DNA of 64,000 nt from Fallopia convolvulus (Eukaryota; Streptophyta; Magnoliopsida; Caryophyllales; Polygonaceae), in assembly GCA_964016875.1 (NCBI GenBank), contig OZ024736.1, forward strand, positions 7,509,518 through 7,573,517, read 5' to 3'. Made by a program: the position numbers and the translations under genes. The notes under the pieces were generated by a model, which was not told where the DNA came from, searched no databases, and saw nothing but the letters and a program-made list of their open reading frames with translations. This document shows positions 33,839-45,400 of the stretch, in pieces. Within the stretch, counting starts at the first letter, position 1. Each line of letters opens with the position of its first letter.

Positions 33839-34395
33839 CTATGGAAGTAATGCTAGAAAGCTGAATCGGGTGAAAGTGAAGAACAAATATCCATTGCTAG
33901 GGGATAGATGATTTGTTTGATCAACTTTAGGATGCAAATGTATTTTTGATGATAAACCTTTGATCAGGATATTATCAGTTAAAGATAGCTAGAGATGAAA
34001 TTACCAAGATAGCATTTAAGACTCGATATGAGTTTCTAGTAATTCCATTTGGTTTGACTAATGCACCAACAACATTTATGGCTTTGATGAATAAGGTATT
34101 TCAACCTTTTATACACAGATTTATGATCATCTTTATTGATTATATATTGGTGTATTCACGAAGTACAGAAGAACATGTTGATCATTTGTGTATCTGCTAC
34201 AAGTCTTGAAGGAAAAACAATTATATGCTAAATTGAGTAAGTGTGAATTCTGTTTGGATCATATAGTATTTTTAGGACATATAGTATTTGGAAGAGGTAT
34301 AGAGGTTGATCCTAAGAAGGTTGAAGCAGTGGTAAACTGGACAGCACTAACTACAGTTACAGAAGTTCGTAGATTTCTTGGTATATTTGGATACT
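33839..34395 (+). pseudogene. Tekay-like reverse transcriptase, truncated
   Basis: Fragments in shifting frames: SGYYQLKIARDEITKIAFKT, EFLVIPFGLTNAPTTFMALM, IIFIDYILVYS, then LYAKLSKCEFCLDHIVFLGH and EVRRFLGIFGY. The catalytic FIDDILVYS box has become FIDYILVYS. It ends at 34395, where LINE sequence begins. Confidence 0.82.
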
Positions 34396-34793
34396 AGAGA
34401 TGATTGTCCAAGGATTCTTTATTATAGCACGAAGAAGGAGGATTGATGAGTTAAAGCACGAAGAAGGATGGCTCAATTTTAAAGAGATTCTCGCTTGGAA
34501 CAAGGCAAATCTTGTGAATCTTGGGTTGTATACTTAGATTGGAAAAAATTGTGTTTGGAGAAGGTGGTTCCAACATAATCTTATTAATGGGAAGTCTTTC
34601 TTGAACGTCGTGGCGAAGAGGAGGGAGTTTTGGGTTTGGAGATGCATCATTCGGGCTCAAGGCGACCTTTTGCTTGTGATGGGCAAAACCCAAGGACCTT
34701 TATGCCGACTTGAGTGAGTTCCAAAGGCTGAATGGGATGTATGTAACCAATGCTCTATATGAATATCTAAGGGTGAAAAGCCAATTTTGGCAT
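34396..34793 (+). pseudogene. LINE-type reverse transcriptase tail, first part
   Basis: Reads EGWLNFKEILAWNKANLVNL and CVWRRWFQHNLINGKSFLNV, then FWVWRCIIRAQ, the pattern between RT and the zf-RVT zinc-binding domain of plant non-LTR elements. Interrupted at 34794 by a CACTA element; it resumes at 38402. Confidence 0.65.
34791..34793. repeat. Target-site duplication CAT of the CACTA element (left)
   Basis: CAT also follows the right end at 38399-38401; CACTA elements make 3-bp duplications. Confidence 0.75.
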
Positions 34794-37700
34794 CACTACT
34801 ACAATTAAGGTTTTTTGTAGCGGTCAAAAACCGCTACAATCTGCCCAAAAGCGCCACAATAGGCATATGGCAGCGGGTTTCCAACTGCTGCATTCACTGG
34901 CGCTGCATTAGGTCTATTGTGGCGGTTTTTTATTGGTAAGGTAGCGGTTACCATTAGACATATGAAACCGCTGCCATAGAGTTGCAAAAACACTACTACA
35001 ATATCTAAGGAAGCGGTTTTCAACTCTATCTATTGCAGCGGTTTTTTGAACAACTGCAGCGGATGTTCCTCTATTGTGGCGGTTTTAGTTATTCTTTTGC
35101 AATGGTTGTTTAAGCAATGCAGCGGTTCTAAGTATACATAACAACTATATTATGCTGCCTATTGAAGCGGTTTTAGATGTAAATACCATTACATATGTTT
35201 AATTTAATCAATCCTCAACATGCTGACAAATACAATTAGATAATTAAGTATCATTTAAAAGAGATAGTATACCAGATAGTATACTATGTCGTATAACCCA
35301 AAGTACTATTCCACCATCAAAGTAAAATTACAATAATCAGTATACAAGCTTAACTCATATCAGTTTTGCACCAAGTTTTTACAACTCAAATGAAACTCTT
35401 CCAAAGAGCACATGCACTATACAGTTTTTCTCAACATTAGATTCTATTAAACTATCACTTGTCACAAATGCAGTCACACCTCCAATCCACACCTACCACA
35501 AACACAAAGAAAAATATTTAAAGCAATGGTATGATGAAATTATATTGTAAAAGAAAAGAATAAAAAACAGTAGCACACAAGAAATGTAGATTCAAATACA
35601 AAGGCCTACATAATTCATATGCCTATTATAATACCATGTATAAATCAAAGGGCAACGCATGATCAAGAAGCTTATAAAAGCATATATGAGCACCAACATT
35701 AACAAAATTAACACGTTAGAAATTTGCAGCAAGTAGAATATCATATGATTTCATAGTAGTCAACAAACTTACCTATATGGAAGTTAGTTACACATAAGAA
35801 CATTATATATAAAGTCACCCAAGCATATATGATCATCAAGAATCTCAATTTATAATTTTGTATCAATGGAAGGTTAATGTAAAGCATCAGGTCCAAAATT
35901 TGAAACAAACCTTTTGAAGTCATTGGCCTCCATTTCAACAAGTGCACTTGGTGTTGACCTCATATGAAAAATTAATTAGAGCCTGTCATGTTAAAAAACT
36001 ATCTCATCTAGCATGTGTTGTTAAAAAAATTTAAAATTTATGAGACTGGCTATTAGTTATATCTATCCTGGTAAATGACATTTTATTATCTAAAATCCCT
36101 AGTGGCAAACAAATTTCACAAAAATAATGCAAGGAATTGTTCTAGCATAATCTTGATCTTAATAGAATCTCCTTACACTTTAGTCACATTCAAATCTTCT
36201 ATTGGTTGAAAGTATCTTGGGAAATTATATCCCATATCTTGTTAGTTGCCAAAATTAAAAAAAAAATATATTGGATAAGTAAAGCCAAAATAAGGCAACC
36301 TTATCCTAGTTAATTAAAAAAAAAGATTTTGTGGGGACACACAAGCCAAAATAAGGCAAGTGTTCCCATATTTGCAAGATAGCAATCGGCCCTTTCTCTC
36401 TCCAATCACCTCAAATATTCTCTTGATTTGATTTGCAACTAATTGATTGATAGCATATCTTATTGATTGATTGCATATCTTCTTGTTTCTATCTTGATTG
36501 CTTCAATCTCGCCTCCTTCCCTAAAGGCCGAGATCTCATATCTTCTTCTTTCTTCTCTCGTGCCAAGGCTTCCCTAAAGCCGACGCCACATCAATTCTCT
36601 TCTTACTTGCTTGTTTGTGCTTGCTTGTTCTTACTCTCTTTGTTCCATACATGTGCACGTCGAGATCCTAGCCTCCCATACCCTTCGAGGGTTCGGCGCG
36701 CCTCCTCTCCTATAAAAGGAGCACGCCTCTCATTGTTTTGTTTACGCTTGATTGAATAATACCGTTACTCTGTCGAGATTGCTCCAGAACGATTTCTCTA
36801 AGGCGTCACCCAAATTCTCTTCTCATCCCATATTCCTCAGTTCTCCCTCAAAAGAGAGCACCTTCTCATCCTTTCAATTCTCTTCTCATCAAAGTCTAGT
36901 CGTTAATTCGGCTCAGACCTATCCAAATCCGCATGAGAAGACCATTTACTAGTCCAAGATCGATCCTCTCGTGAATCTCCCAACGGGGTTCACATCAATA
37001 TCCCACTTTTTTTTTAAGTTAGTTTGCATCATAGGAGTTAAATATGTATTTTTTTCAAGTTAGTTTGCATCATATGAGTTAAATATGTACTAACGGAAGA
37101 AACTAGACTAGTAAAGTATATAAAACATATAACAACTAATAGATCTTATTCAAAGTATTTGCTCAAACAAACACCTTTTTCTTTGTTTGGAAATTTTACA
37201 TTCCAAAACAAATTCTTCATATTGGTAGAAAGCTAGTTTGATAATTGATATTGAAGGTTGTTTCTTCATACATTGACATGGATTCATACGAAAGAGGAAT
37301 ATGAGATGAGACTAAATGAGAGGTGGGTGAAAGAATAGAAAACTAGAAGTTTCAGGTGATGAATGGGTTCAAATGACCATCAATGAAACAAGTATTCTAA
37401 AACCATAATTTAATTCCTAAAATTCAACCAAGCAACAATGTTCACAAATGACTAAATCCAGTTTCTAAATATATATGAATAAATTACACATGGGGCTGTA
37501 AATACACTCGTTCACTTTTCATTACCCTTGATATAATCTTTCAAGAATCATTAATTATAAGGGATCAAACAATTTGACATGAAAAAAGATTTGGTGAGTT
37601 TACCTTTGCAATTGTGAGAGATCGTGAGGCACAATTTCGACCCATTGTCTTCCTCTCTCACTGTCCTTCTCTCTTGTTACTTAGTCGACTCCGCTTCCTA

Positions 37701-38398
37701 CTCCTCAACTTTTCTAAGCTCTTCTTTCCAATTTATTTCTACCATTCTCTGATTTCCCCAACTCCTCCTTTCGCCTCTGCCTCGTTTGATTCGTTCTCGG
37801 CTCATTCTTTTTCAGATTCAGCCCCAATCTCTTTCTCATCTTCCACTACTCCATCTTCTTCTCCGACACCATCTCCGAAGTGCTCCTCTGTCTCTGGTTA
37901 TCCTTCAATCTCCGACTTCTTCTCCTCCACGCTCTCCAATTGCCATCGACTGTGAGGGGATAAGTAGAGAAATTGAAAAACATTTAAACATGCACAAATC
38001 TACAATAGAAGAAGATAAAATTAAAAAACCCTAGCTTTAGATCGAGATGTAAATTACTTGAAGATCTTGAGACTTCTCATCTATCTATGATAAGCGGTAG
38101 GATCTTGCTTGGGTTTTTTTTGTCTGGAGAAAACCCTAGATCTCATTTTATTTTTGGATGTCGGACATATTTTTAGAAGATAGCTACAGGCCCGCCAAAC
38201 GAAAATTAGAAGGCCCATAAGACAACCGCTATAATAGGCCCAAAATGACCGCTGCATTAGATACAACCGCTACATGAACCGCAACCTTAGCCCTAACCGC
38301 CGCAAGAACCGCTATAATATTCTGAACCGCAGCAAAAACCATTCCCTTTGTCTAACCGCAATAATGAACCGCTTCTATAGGTCTTAATTGTAGTAGTG
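34794..38398. mobile_element. Non-autonomous CACTA (En/Spm-type) transposon
   Basis: 3605 bp. Termini are CACTACTACAATTAAG and its inverse CTTAATTGTAGTAGTG, with a CAT duplication. Subterminal regions (34810-35170, 38220-38380) are packed with AACCGCTACAAT / GCAGCGGTTTT words in both orientations, as expected for transposase-binding arrays. No transposase frame was found; the longest frames (37614-37955) are pyrimidine-rich and without a domain. A 763-bp insertion lies at 36235-36997. It splits a LINE remnant whose halves fit together on either side. Confidence 0.88.
36235..36997 (+). mobile_element. LTR-like insertion within the CACTA element
   Basis: Flanked by an exact 8-bp repeat ATATCCCA (36227-36234, 36998-37005). 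It has a TATA-like CCTATAAAAGG at 36710-36720 and ends GGTTCACATCA, which looks like an LTR, but an 8-bp duplication is unusual for one and the start lacks TG. Two copies of 'agccaaaataaggcaa' (36274, 36351) are shared with the leader of the Gypsy element at 45022 and 45082. Confidence 0.45.
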
Positions 38399-38401
38399 CA
38401 T

Positions 38402-39215
38402 GGGGGTTTGTGGAAGGTAGCCTTTTCAACAAGAGGTGGAGATTCCAAACTTGGTTGACGCGACTTGATTGCATGCCTTTAAGGCGAAGATGTGTGGTTG
38501 GGGAATCTCGGCTATTGATACTTCTGTTTTGTGCAAACAAGGAAGGGATGAGAATAATCATTTGTGGTTCAATTGTTCTTTTACCAATGATGTTGCCAAC
38601 CGAGTCTTTAATTGATTGAATGTTGGAGTAAGGAGGAGTTCCTTTGAAGATTGGCTTGTCTGGTTCCAAAAGTCTCAAACCAAAAATGCAATCATCTACA
38701 AGGTATGTCTCCTAGCTTTCTCTTACTTGGTGTACTTCTTATGGAGAACTAGGAATGATGCTCTTCATGGTGGTGTGGTACCTAATGCCACAACTTGCTT
38801 CATGAGGATCCTTGAAGAATGTAGACTAAGGGTCTCTTACAAAATAGACTTGAATGGGAGACATGGGAGAAAATGGAGAGGCTTCTTGAGGATGTAATTG
38901 GTGCTTCACTTGTTTTGTTAAGCCTTTTTATTTTTCTTGTATGGGCTGTTTTCTTGTGTTGTAGGTGCCCTTTTAAGGGTTTCTTTGTGTTTTGTTAGGC
39001 CGAGTTCCCCTTGGCTCTAGATAGTTGTCTTGTGAGTTTCTTGGGACCTTTTTTAGGGTCGTTTTTGAGCTCGTTTTACCAACTTGCATCTTGGTATAGG
39101 GCTGGGATTTTTTTGGATTCTCTTATTGAAGTTTTTATGGTGGTACTCTCCTCTAGTGAGAAACATGCTAGTTTTTGGGTTTCTTGAGTTGGTTGTAAAA
39201 GGGTGTGGAAAAAAC
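38402..39215 (+). pseudogene. LINE-type tail with zf-RVT domain, second part
   Basis: Reads FQTWLTRLDCMPLKAKM, VLCKQGRDENNHLWFNCSF (zinc-binding Cys/His of zf-RVT), then DWLVWFQKSQTKNAI and LVYFLWRTRNDALHGG. One stop and a frameshift are present. The 3' non-coding tail continues to the hAT-type insertion at 39216. Confidence 0.75.
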
Positions 39216-40255
39216 TAGGGGTGGGCACAGTCGGTTTAACGAAGTTTCAGTTAACCGGACATCGGTTAACTGGAACTTCGGTTAGTAAATTTCAATAACC
39301 ATAACCGTACCGTTCGTTATCGGTTAACCGTGAAACTCGTTACAGTTTATCGGTTAACCGAATTGTTTTAATTTAATTTTTTTAGTACAAAAATTACCTT
39401 ATTTTTCATAATTTTTGTATTAATTAATCGACGGTTTATCTACTTAACCAAGTATGCTTCTCTATACAGACCATATAAATATTATTGTCAAACTAATAAC
39501 TTGAAATAAAACCATATCACTGGTTGTAGGAATTAGGAAATGAATTTTCAGTGAAGTTAGTTGCAGTATCTACATCTATTCAAATCAAGTCTTATAGCTG
39601 CTCCTTGAGCTTGGTGTAGCTATCTTAAGTTGATCATGAGCTCCTGGTAAACCGAATGCGTAATTTGCATCACATAATTAAGTTGATCATGTCTCTTAGC
39701 AACAAGTTTACACACGTATAAGAGATATTTGATAAATGGCCGGAAACCTTATGGTACATACATATAACAAGGTTCATTATATAACACATAATAAATACTA
39801 GGTTACTAGTTTGGGAACGAAGAAGACTAGAAAAGCAGAGGGGTGGTGGGTTTGGGAAATTTTTCGGTTTTTTTACTCCCTCAAACTACACTGGAATGCA
39901 TCAATTTTTTACTCAATTCATTCTTCTTTGTGTAAGACTAAGAGTATTGAAAAAAAAATTAACTATAAACTAAAAATATAATAGCTAGTTAATTATTTAT
40001 TAAAATGTATTTATTTTTAACTAAAACTAATTAAATATATAATTCCCTTTTTAAAAACATATAATATTTAGTAAAAATATTATCGGTTCATCGGTTAACC
40101 ACCCATGAAAATATTGATAACCGTATCAAAACCGCTGAACTGTTAAATGTATTGGTTTGTTAACCGTAATCGGTTAAAAAAAATTCGGTTTGGTTAAACC
40201 GTAAAAAGTGATCGGTTCATCGATTTTTCGGTTACGGTTTTTTTTCCTAGCCCTA
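39216..40255. mobile_element. Second hAT-type element of the GGTTAACCG family
   Basis: 1040 bp starting TAGGGGTGGGCA and ending CTAGCCCTA, with flanking 8-mers GAAAAAAC / GAGAAAAC (7 of 8 match). The first 150 bp and last 170 bp are near copies of the element at 17024-18130; the middle differs. No transposase. Confidence 0.82.
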
Positions 40256-40419
40256 GAGAAAACCATGAGCTTGTTCACGGAGGTTGTTTTTAGTGAGAAT
40301 TCCTTGTAAGTCTTGCTCTTGTATATCCTTTCTTCTTCTACACATATCTACCACTTTGAGCTCTAGGTAGAATAACCTAACATCATGTTTACCTCAGAGG
40401 TGGCGGAATATGGGTTTGT
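40256..40419. other. Spacer, probably end of the LINE remnant
   Basis: Continues the sequence cut by the hAT-type element; no feature recognised. Confidence 0.35.
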
Positions 40420-41535
40420 GTGTTCCAATGCTTCCTAGTGGGTGCGGAACTATACCTAGACAAATTCACTTCAAAAGCAATATTTGGTCTTGTATTGTTT
40501 TCTAATACATTAAAGCACCACTTGCGCTTAGATTTGGTACCTCAAGACCAAGAACTTCTTCATGGGGATGAAATTGATCTTTTTCAACATTGATACATTG
40601 AATTTTCATGGGAGAGGTCAAATATGTGCGTTGTCCTATAAATCTTTTATAAAATTGTCAATGTAATTATATTGGTGGATAAAAATTCCATTTTTAGGTG
40701 CTAAATTTGTAAGCCAAGGAAAAACTTTATTTTACCAAAGGCTTTCAATTCGAATTCTTACATCAAATATTTCACAATATCTTGGAGTTCATTTAAAGTT
40801 ACCATGATGTTCAATTCATCAACGTAGAATATAATAATAGCAAATGTATTTTCCGGTCATTGGATGAAAACACATGGACAAATGGTAACATTCGTATATC
40901 CCTCTTAATTTCATAAGGTATTCACTAAGGTAGTTATATCACATTCATCTTGCTTATTTTAATTCATACAATGACGTTCTTAGCTTTATGGAAAACATTT
41001 CTCGAGGTTCATAATTTTCAGCCTCAAGATGTTTTAGTCCTTTTGGGTCATTCATAGAGATGAATGTATCAATTGAACCATACAAATATGCAGTAACAAT
41101 ATCCATGATGCGTGTTTGTAGTTTTTCAAAGGCAATCGAGCCAATTAAAAATCTCAATGTAGTTGCATCAACTACTAGAGAGTAAGCTTCCTCATAATCA
41201 ATTCGAGGAATTTAAGAAAACCTTAGGCCACAAGTCTTTCCTTATATCTTACAATTTCATTTTATGTTTGTACGAAAAACTCATTTGTAGCCGACTGGTT
41301 TTACATCCTTTTGGTATGTGAACTATAGGACTAAAAACATCTCGTTGTTCAAGTATTTTTAATTCTACCTAAATGGCTTATTTCCATTTTGGACAATCCG
41401 GCATGCAACAATATTCATGTACTAATTTTGGCTCAATGTCACCCACTTCAATCACAATATGATATTAGCCATTGAGTAGAAAATATATCACTAATAATGG
41501 CATCCTTTCTATTCCATTGTATGCCCGTGTGTACA
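40420..41535 (-). pseudogene. Ty1/Copia reverse transcriptase remnant
   Basis: Minus-strand words in order, through many stops and shifts: HEYCCMPDCPKWK, RDVFSPIVHIPKGCK, DYEEAYSLVVDATTLRFLIG, MDIVTAYLYGSIDTFISMND, FSIKLRTSLYELK, then VFIQ-PENTFAIIIFYVDELN and FELKAFGKIKFFLGLQI. This is the Copia RT from its N-terminus past the active site. The catalytic YVDD reads YVDE. Heavily decayed. Confidence 0.8.
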
Positions 41536-41584
41536 TAACTTTTCTAGTTAGACCTTCACACCACAAAAGGCATCCACACGCTAT

Positions 41585-42507
41585 GTAAACTACACAAACT
41601 ACCCCTTATTTTGACTTGTTTGCAATAAACCACCCTTTATTTTGGTTTTCACATAAAACTACCTCTTAATTTAGTTCCGTTTACAATCAATCACCTCCTC
41701 TTTTTCTTTGTTAAATTTTTCCGTTAAAAGTTGCAAAAGTACAAAAATGGCATTTGGGTTTTAAGAAAGATGAAGCTGGTGAGAGAGGTAGTGGGGGCTC
41801 TAGTCTACACATGAAATTGATGGTGAAGCTCCATGAGGCCACTAATTAATTGCAAATTTTAGAAACGGGGAGTGTTTGTGTTGTTCGAATCATTTGATGG
41901 AATTGAATTTGAACAACAACAAGTAACACAAATCCTTTCCCAAAACCTAAAAATAAAACCCTAGCACAAATAAAATTCTAGGACAATTAAATTAGGGGAA
42001 ATGATGAATTATTGAGATATGGTAATGGTAAAAGGTTTTGAGAGATGATTATGAGAGGATGAGGAATAAAAGGTGGGGAGAGTTCCACGTAAGCACCGAA
42101 TCCATTTTCTACCATTTTCAGCCTAGCTCTCTCTTCTTCTTTCTTCTCACAAAACTAGTTTCTTTGAAAATAAAGCTCCAAACTAATACGCCAAGGTTTA
42201 AAAGCGGAATTGTTAGTGGGAAGAGATGCGAAATTGATGCTGGGGCTCTTCGAAGAATTGATGGAGGAGGAGGCGGCATGTAATTACTATTTTGGGGGTT
42301 TTCATGGAGTTAGAAAATTGGAGGATGTTGGGGAAATAATATAAATGTTGTACTTTTGCAAGTTTAATGGAAAAAATTAACAGAGAAATGAAAGGGGTGG
42401 TTGAATGCAAACGGAACTAAATTAAGGGGTGGTTTTATGTGAAAATCAAAATAAAGGGTGGTTTATTGCAAACAAGCCAAAATAAGGGGTGGTTTTGTGT
42501 AGTTTAC
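41585..42507. mobile_element. Foldback / MULE-like element with about 160-bp inverted arms
   Basis: The left arm (from GTAAACTACACAAACTACCC) and right arm (to GGGTGGTTTTGTGTAGTTTAC, 42487-42507) are imperfect inverted copies out to 'gcaaaagtac' / 'gtacttttgc'. The 600-bp centre has a small frame (42038-42283) with no domain. No clear 9-bp duplication. Confidence 0.7.
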
Positions 42508-43150
42508 CCTTTAAAAAAACAACATATATGCCAACAATCTAAAAAAGTAAGTTAGAAGAGAAAGTTAATTACTAGCTAAAGAGACTTGTATTTTTTCATC
42601 ATTCTAGGCTTGAAGAGTCTTCATTTGTTTCAATTCCGATGATGGCACTTTCATTAAAACAACAAAAAATGTTGCAAGCATCTATGGTAATCAAAAGATA
42701 CTATGAATCAAGGCTAGAAGTTTCTTAGAAAATATTTTAGTTTTAACATTGAAAAAACTTGAAACCTTATCATGTGAAAAGCAAAAGATTACCTCTAAGA
42801 GTCAAACACCACCAAATGTAGTGTAAATATAGAGCAAGTTTCCCAATTGGCATACCTTTTTCGTGAACAACACACCATACAAATTGAGTCATACAAGAAA
42901 GAATTAATTGATCATTTTTAAAAATTAGATGGACAAATTCAGATTAATCACTTTGCATGTAAGATCACCAAGACTAGTATATGTTCGCCATTAGTGACTA
43001 CAATAACTTAGATGTTTCTTTTTGGCTAGTTTTTCAATACCTCTAGAATCTTTCCCCTAGATATATAACAATCTATGCATAAAAAAATCAAATCAATGGT
43101 ATATAAAAAATTAAAACAAAAGGATTAGGAAGCAAAATTAGTTATCATAC
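42508..43150. other. AT-rich DNA, nothing recognised
   Basis: No convincing frame, repeat end or RNA gene. Confidence 0.5.
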
Positions 43151-43297
43151 TTCTCCTTGAGACTAACATAGACACCATGAGGATGCCTGAAGATGCTTCC
43201 GTACTTGTGGTAAGAATCACCGATAGTTGGAGTGTACACAACGGGGAGATGCTCGGCGACATTTTCAATTGGAAGCTTATAGATCAGGTTGAATGTC
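43151..43297 (-). pseudogene. Isolated exon resembling NADP-malic enzyme
   Basis: The minus strand encodes TFNLIYKLPIENVAEHLPVV then YTPTIGDSYHKYGSIFRHPH and GVYVSLKEK. This is the conserved block of NADP-dependent malic enzymes around the motif VVYTPTVG(E)xxxKYGSIF(R/K)RPxG. It is bounded by an AG acceptor (TTATTAG|G) and a GT donor (AA|GTATGA), so it is a clean 147-bp exon. No neighbouring malic-enzyme exon is visible on either side within several kb. It is therefore probably a captured or left-behind exon. Several usually invariant positions differ (E to D, C to Y), consistent with decay. Confidence 0.62.
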
Positions 43298-43826
43298 CTA
43301 ATAATATCAAAACATGATGCTCTCACTACAAGGATGATTTGATTACTAAGAAGTTGAAATTGACAAAACATCTATCAAAATGTTAGTTATGTACATAAAA
43401 TGACATGGATTTAAAATACACCAAACCTATAAACTCAACTAAACCTTCCTCAATATTTGAAACCCTGAAGGTATGTCGAAAGAACCATATAGCTTCATAG
43501 CATAATAATTTTGTTTATCTATCATAATTTAAAAAATGACATCTTGCATGTTTATTTGTTTTTGTTAGAGATTACTTCACATCTACAGACAAAAGAGTTG
43601 AAATGTTGAAGAGGACAAAGATGGAGTGATTTCAAGCCTTTTTGTATACCTTTTTGTATCTCTAGCCTTGGTAAAGATGAAGTGAGTTCAGGTCTTAATG
43701 TTGCATGATGATTATCTCGATACTCTAAACAGTATAACTATAGAAGAACAAAGGGAAAGACATATAGGAAAGAAAGAGGATATTCAAATCAAAACTATGA
43801 AGTTACCATAAGAAGAAGAAAGAGAG
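43298..43826. other. AT-rich spacer
   Basis: No feature recognised; a short flanking-intron stretch of the malic-enzyme exon may be included. Confidence 0.45.
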
Positions 43827-44634
43827 TGATGCGACCCCTGCCTTGGATGCTAGCCAGGAGGCCGAGTCTTTCACACTGCGCTCGGATGGCCCCGTCACCC
43901 GTGCTAGGGCTCAGCCCATCGCACGTTGACCGTGTGTGTCGTCACCACCGAAGAACCTCACTTTTAGTCCTCGGCACCGCATGCATGGACCAGACTATCA
44001 TGCCAAGCATCGGCACCGCATCGTCACTTGAGGGTCAAGTGAGCCTCGACTCGCTTTGTGCGCCAGCGCCCATGCCAGTTCTGTAGCCTCGCCAGCGCCC
44101 ATGCTAGTGCCTCTCCAGACCTCTTCGCGCCGTGCCACAACGTGCGATGGCCTTGTCTTGACACCTCGGTTCCGGCCACAGACGACATGCATATTTTATA
44201 CTATTTTTAGCTTGTTTTCTATTCCCGAACATTACTATTAGTAGTTTTATATATTTAGAAGGTCATTTATGGGCCTTGCACCTATGGGTTTTACACTTGC
44301 GCCGCTGGGCCTTGGCTGCGTCCAAGCCCTAGGCGCGCCGCATCATTAGGGTTTTCTTTTCATTGCCGCACCTATTTATAGGGTGCTATGTTGTTCTTTT
44401 CAATTCAGCGCACATTTAGGGTTTAATAAAGTTGAGGGATTCTCCTTATTTTATCCTAGTGCTAGTGCCTCCCCTTTTAACTCAATCAAAAGTCGTCATT
44501 GTTCTCGTGCATTCGTACCAAACACGATCAATCCAACGTTGATTCAAGTTCATTCAAGCCTTCCGCCGCCACTCACGAGACCTACTACTCAAACACCGCA
44601 AAGATCCGTCACATCTTCAAGTGAAGTCGTATCA
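43827..44634 (+). repeat. 5' LTR of the plus-strand Gypsy
   Basis: Starts TGATGCGACCCCTGCC and ends GAAGTCGTATCA, followed by the PBS. TATA-like CCTATTTATAGGG at about 44368-44380. No partner LTR in the window. Confidence 0.7.
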
Positions 44635-44635
44635 A

Positions 44636-44653
44636 CTGGCATCAGAGCCACGA
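44636..44653 (+). promoter_or_regulatory. Primer-binding site
   Basis: CTGGCATCAGAGCCACG directly after the LTR, one base from the usual TGGTATCAGAGCC (initiator tRNA-Met). Confidence 0.8.
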
Positions 44654-45400
44654 TTTGAGTAAGTCTCGCTACACCCTTCTTTTTTCATTCCCACACGATC
44701 CATTCCGCTGCATCAGCCCTAGATTCATCCTCCACTTCGTAAACCTTCATCTAGGGCCCAATTTGTTTTCTTGTTCACGTAAATTAAAAAAAATACAAAT
44801 CAGTCGTGACCTTTACTTGACTAGATCTTTTTATTTTGGTGAAGATTACACTTTGTCTTGCTAGTTGCATGCACATAGGGTTTTGTTTTGCCAATTTCTA
44901 TCTTGCATCTACGAGTATATTTGCGTGTTGATTCCATTATTGTCTTGCTTCATAATCTCTAGAAGAGAAACCCTAGAGATCGTTGTTTAAAAAAAAAGAG
45001 AAGGAAGGAAACGGATATCACAAGCCAAAATAAGGCAAGATATCGTCGATTTTATTGCTTAAAAAATCTTTGAAAGATCGCAAGCCAAAATAAGGCAAGA
45101 TCCCTCAAAATTCAATCTTTTATTTTCGAAAACCCTAAAAAGGCCGATTACTAGTGCTTGTTTAGTTTCGGTTTGCAAGTCTACTTTGTGTTTTGCTTTG
45201 CTTGCATTGTTGTATTTCAGATCAATATTTCATTGATCAAGTTGAGTGACCTTTAGCCTAGCCTATCCTTGTGTGTTCGTGTGGTTTGAACATTAAGGGT
45301 CGGCTGACTTAAGAGAACCTTCAACTCTTGGCCTATTATTGTGAACTACTTACTGCAATGATTAGTGTTACTATAGGTACGGTCTCGGAGTCGGGTAATG
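44654..45400 (+). other. Leader of the plus-strand Gypsy
   Basis: Non-coding. Contains 'caagccaaaataaggcaag' twice (45022 and 45082), also found at 36351 in the insertion inside the CACTA element. Confidence 0.55.

Noticed and set aside
36463..36952. 98- and 66-codon frames
   Set aside because: Within the LTR-like insertion; serine/leucine-rich composition only.
37614..38034. 113-codon Ser/Phe/Leu-rich frame as a CACTA gene
   Set aside because: Pyrimidine-rich low complexity; does not resemble a CACTA transposase or TNP1-like protein.
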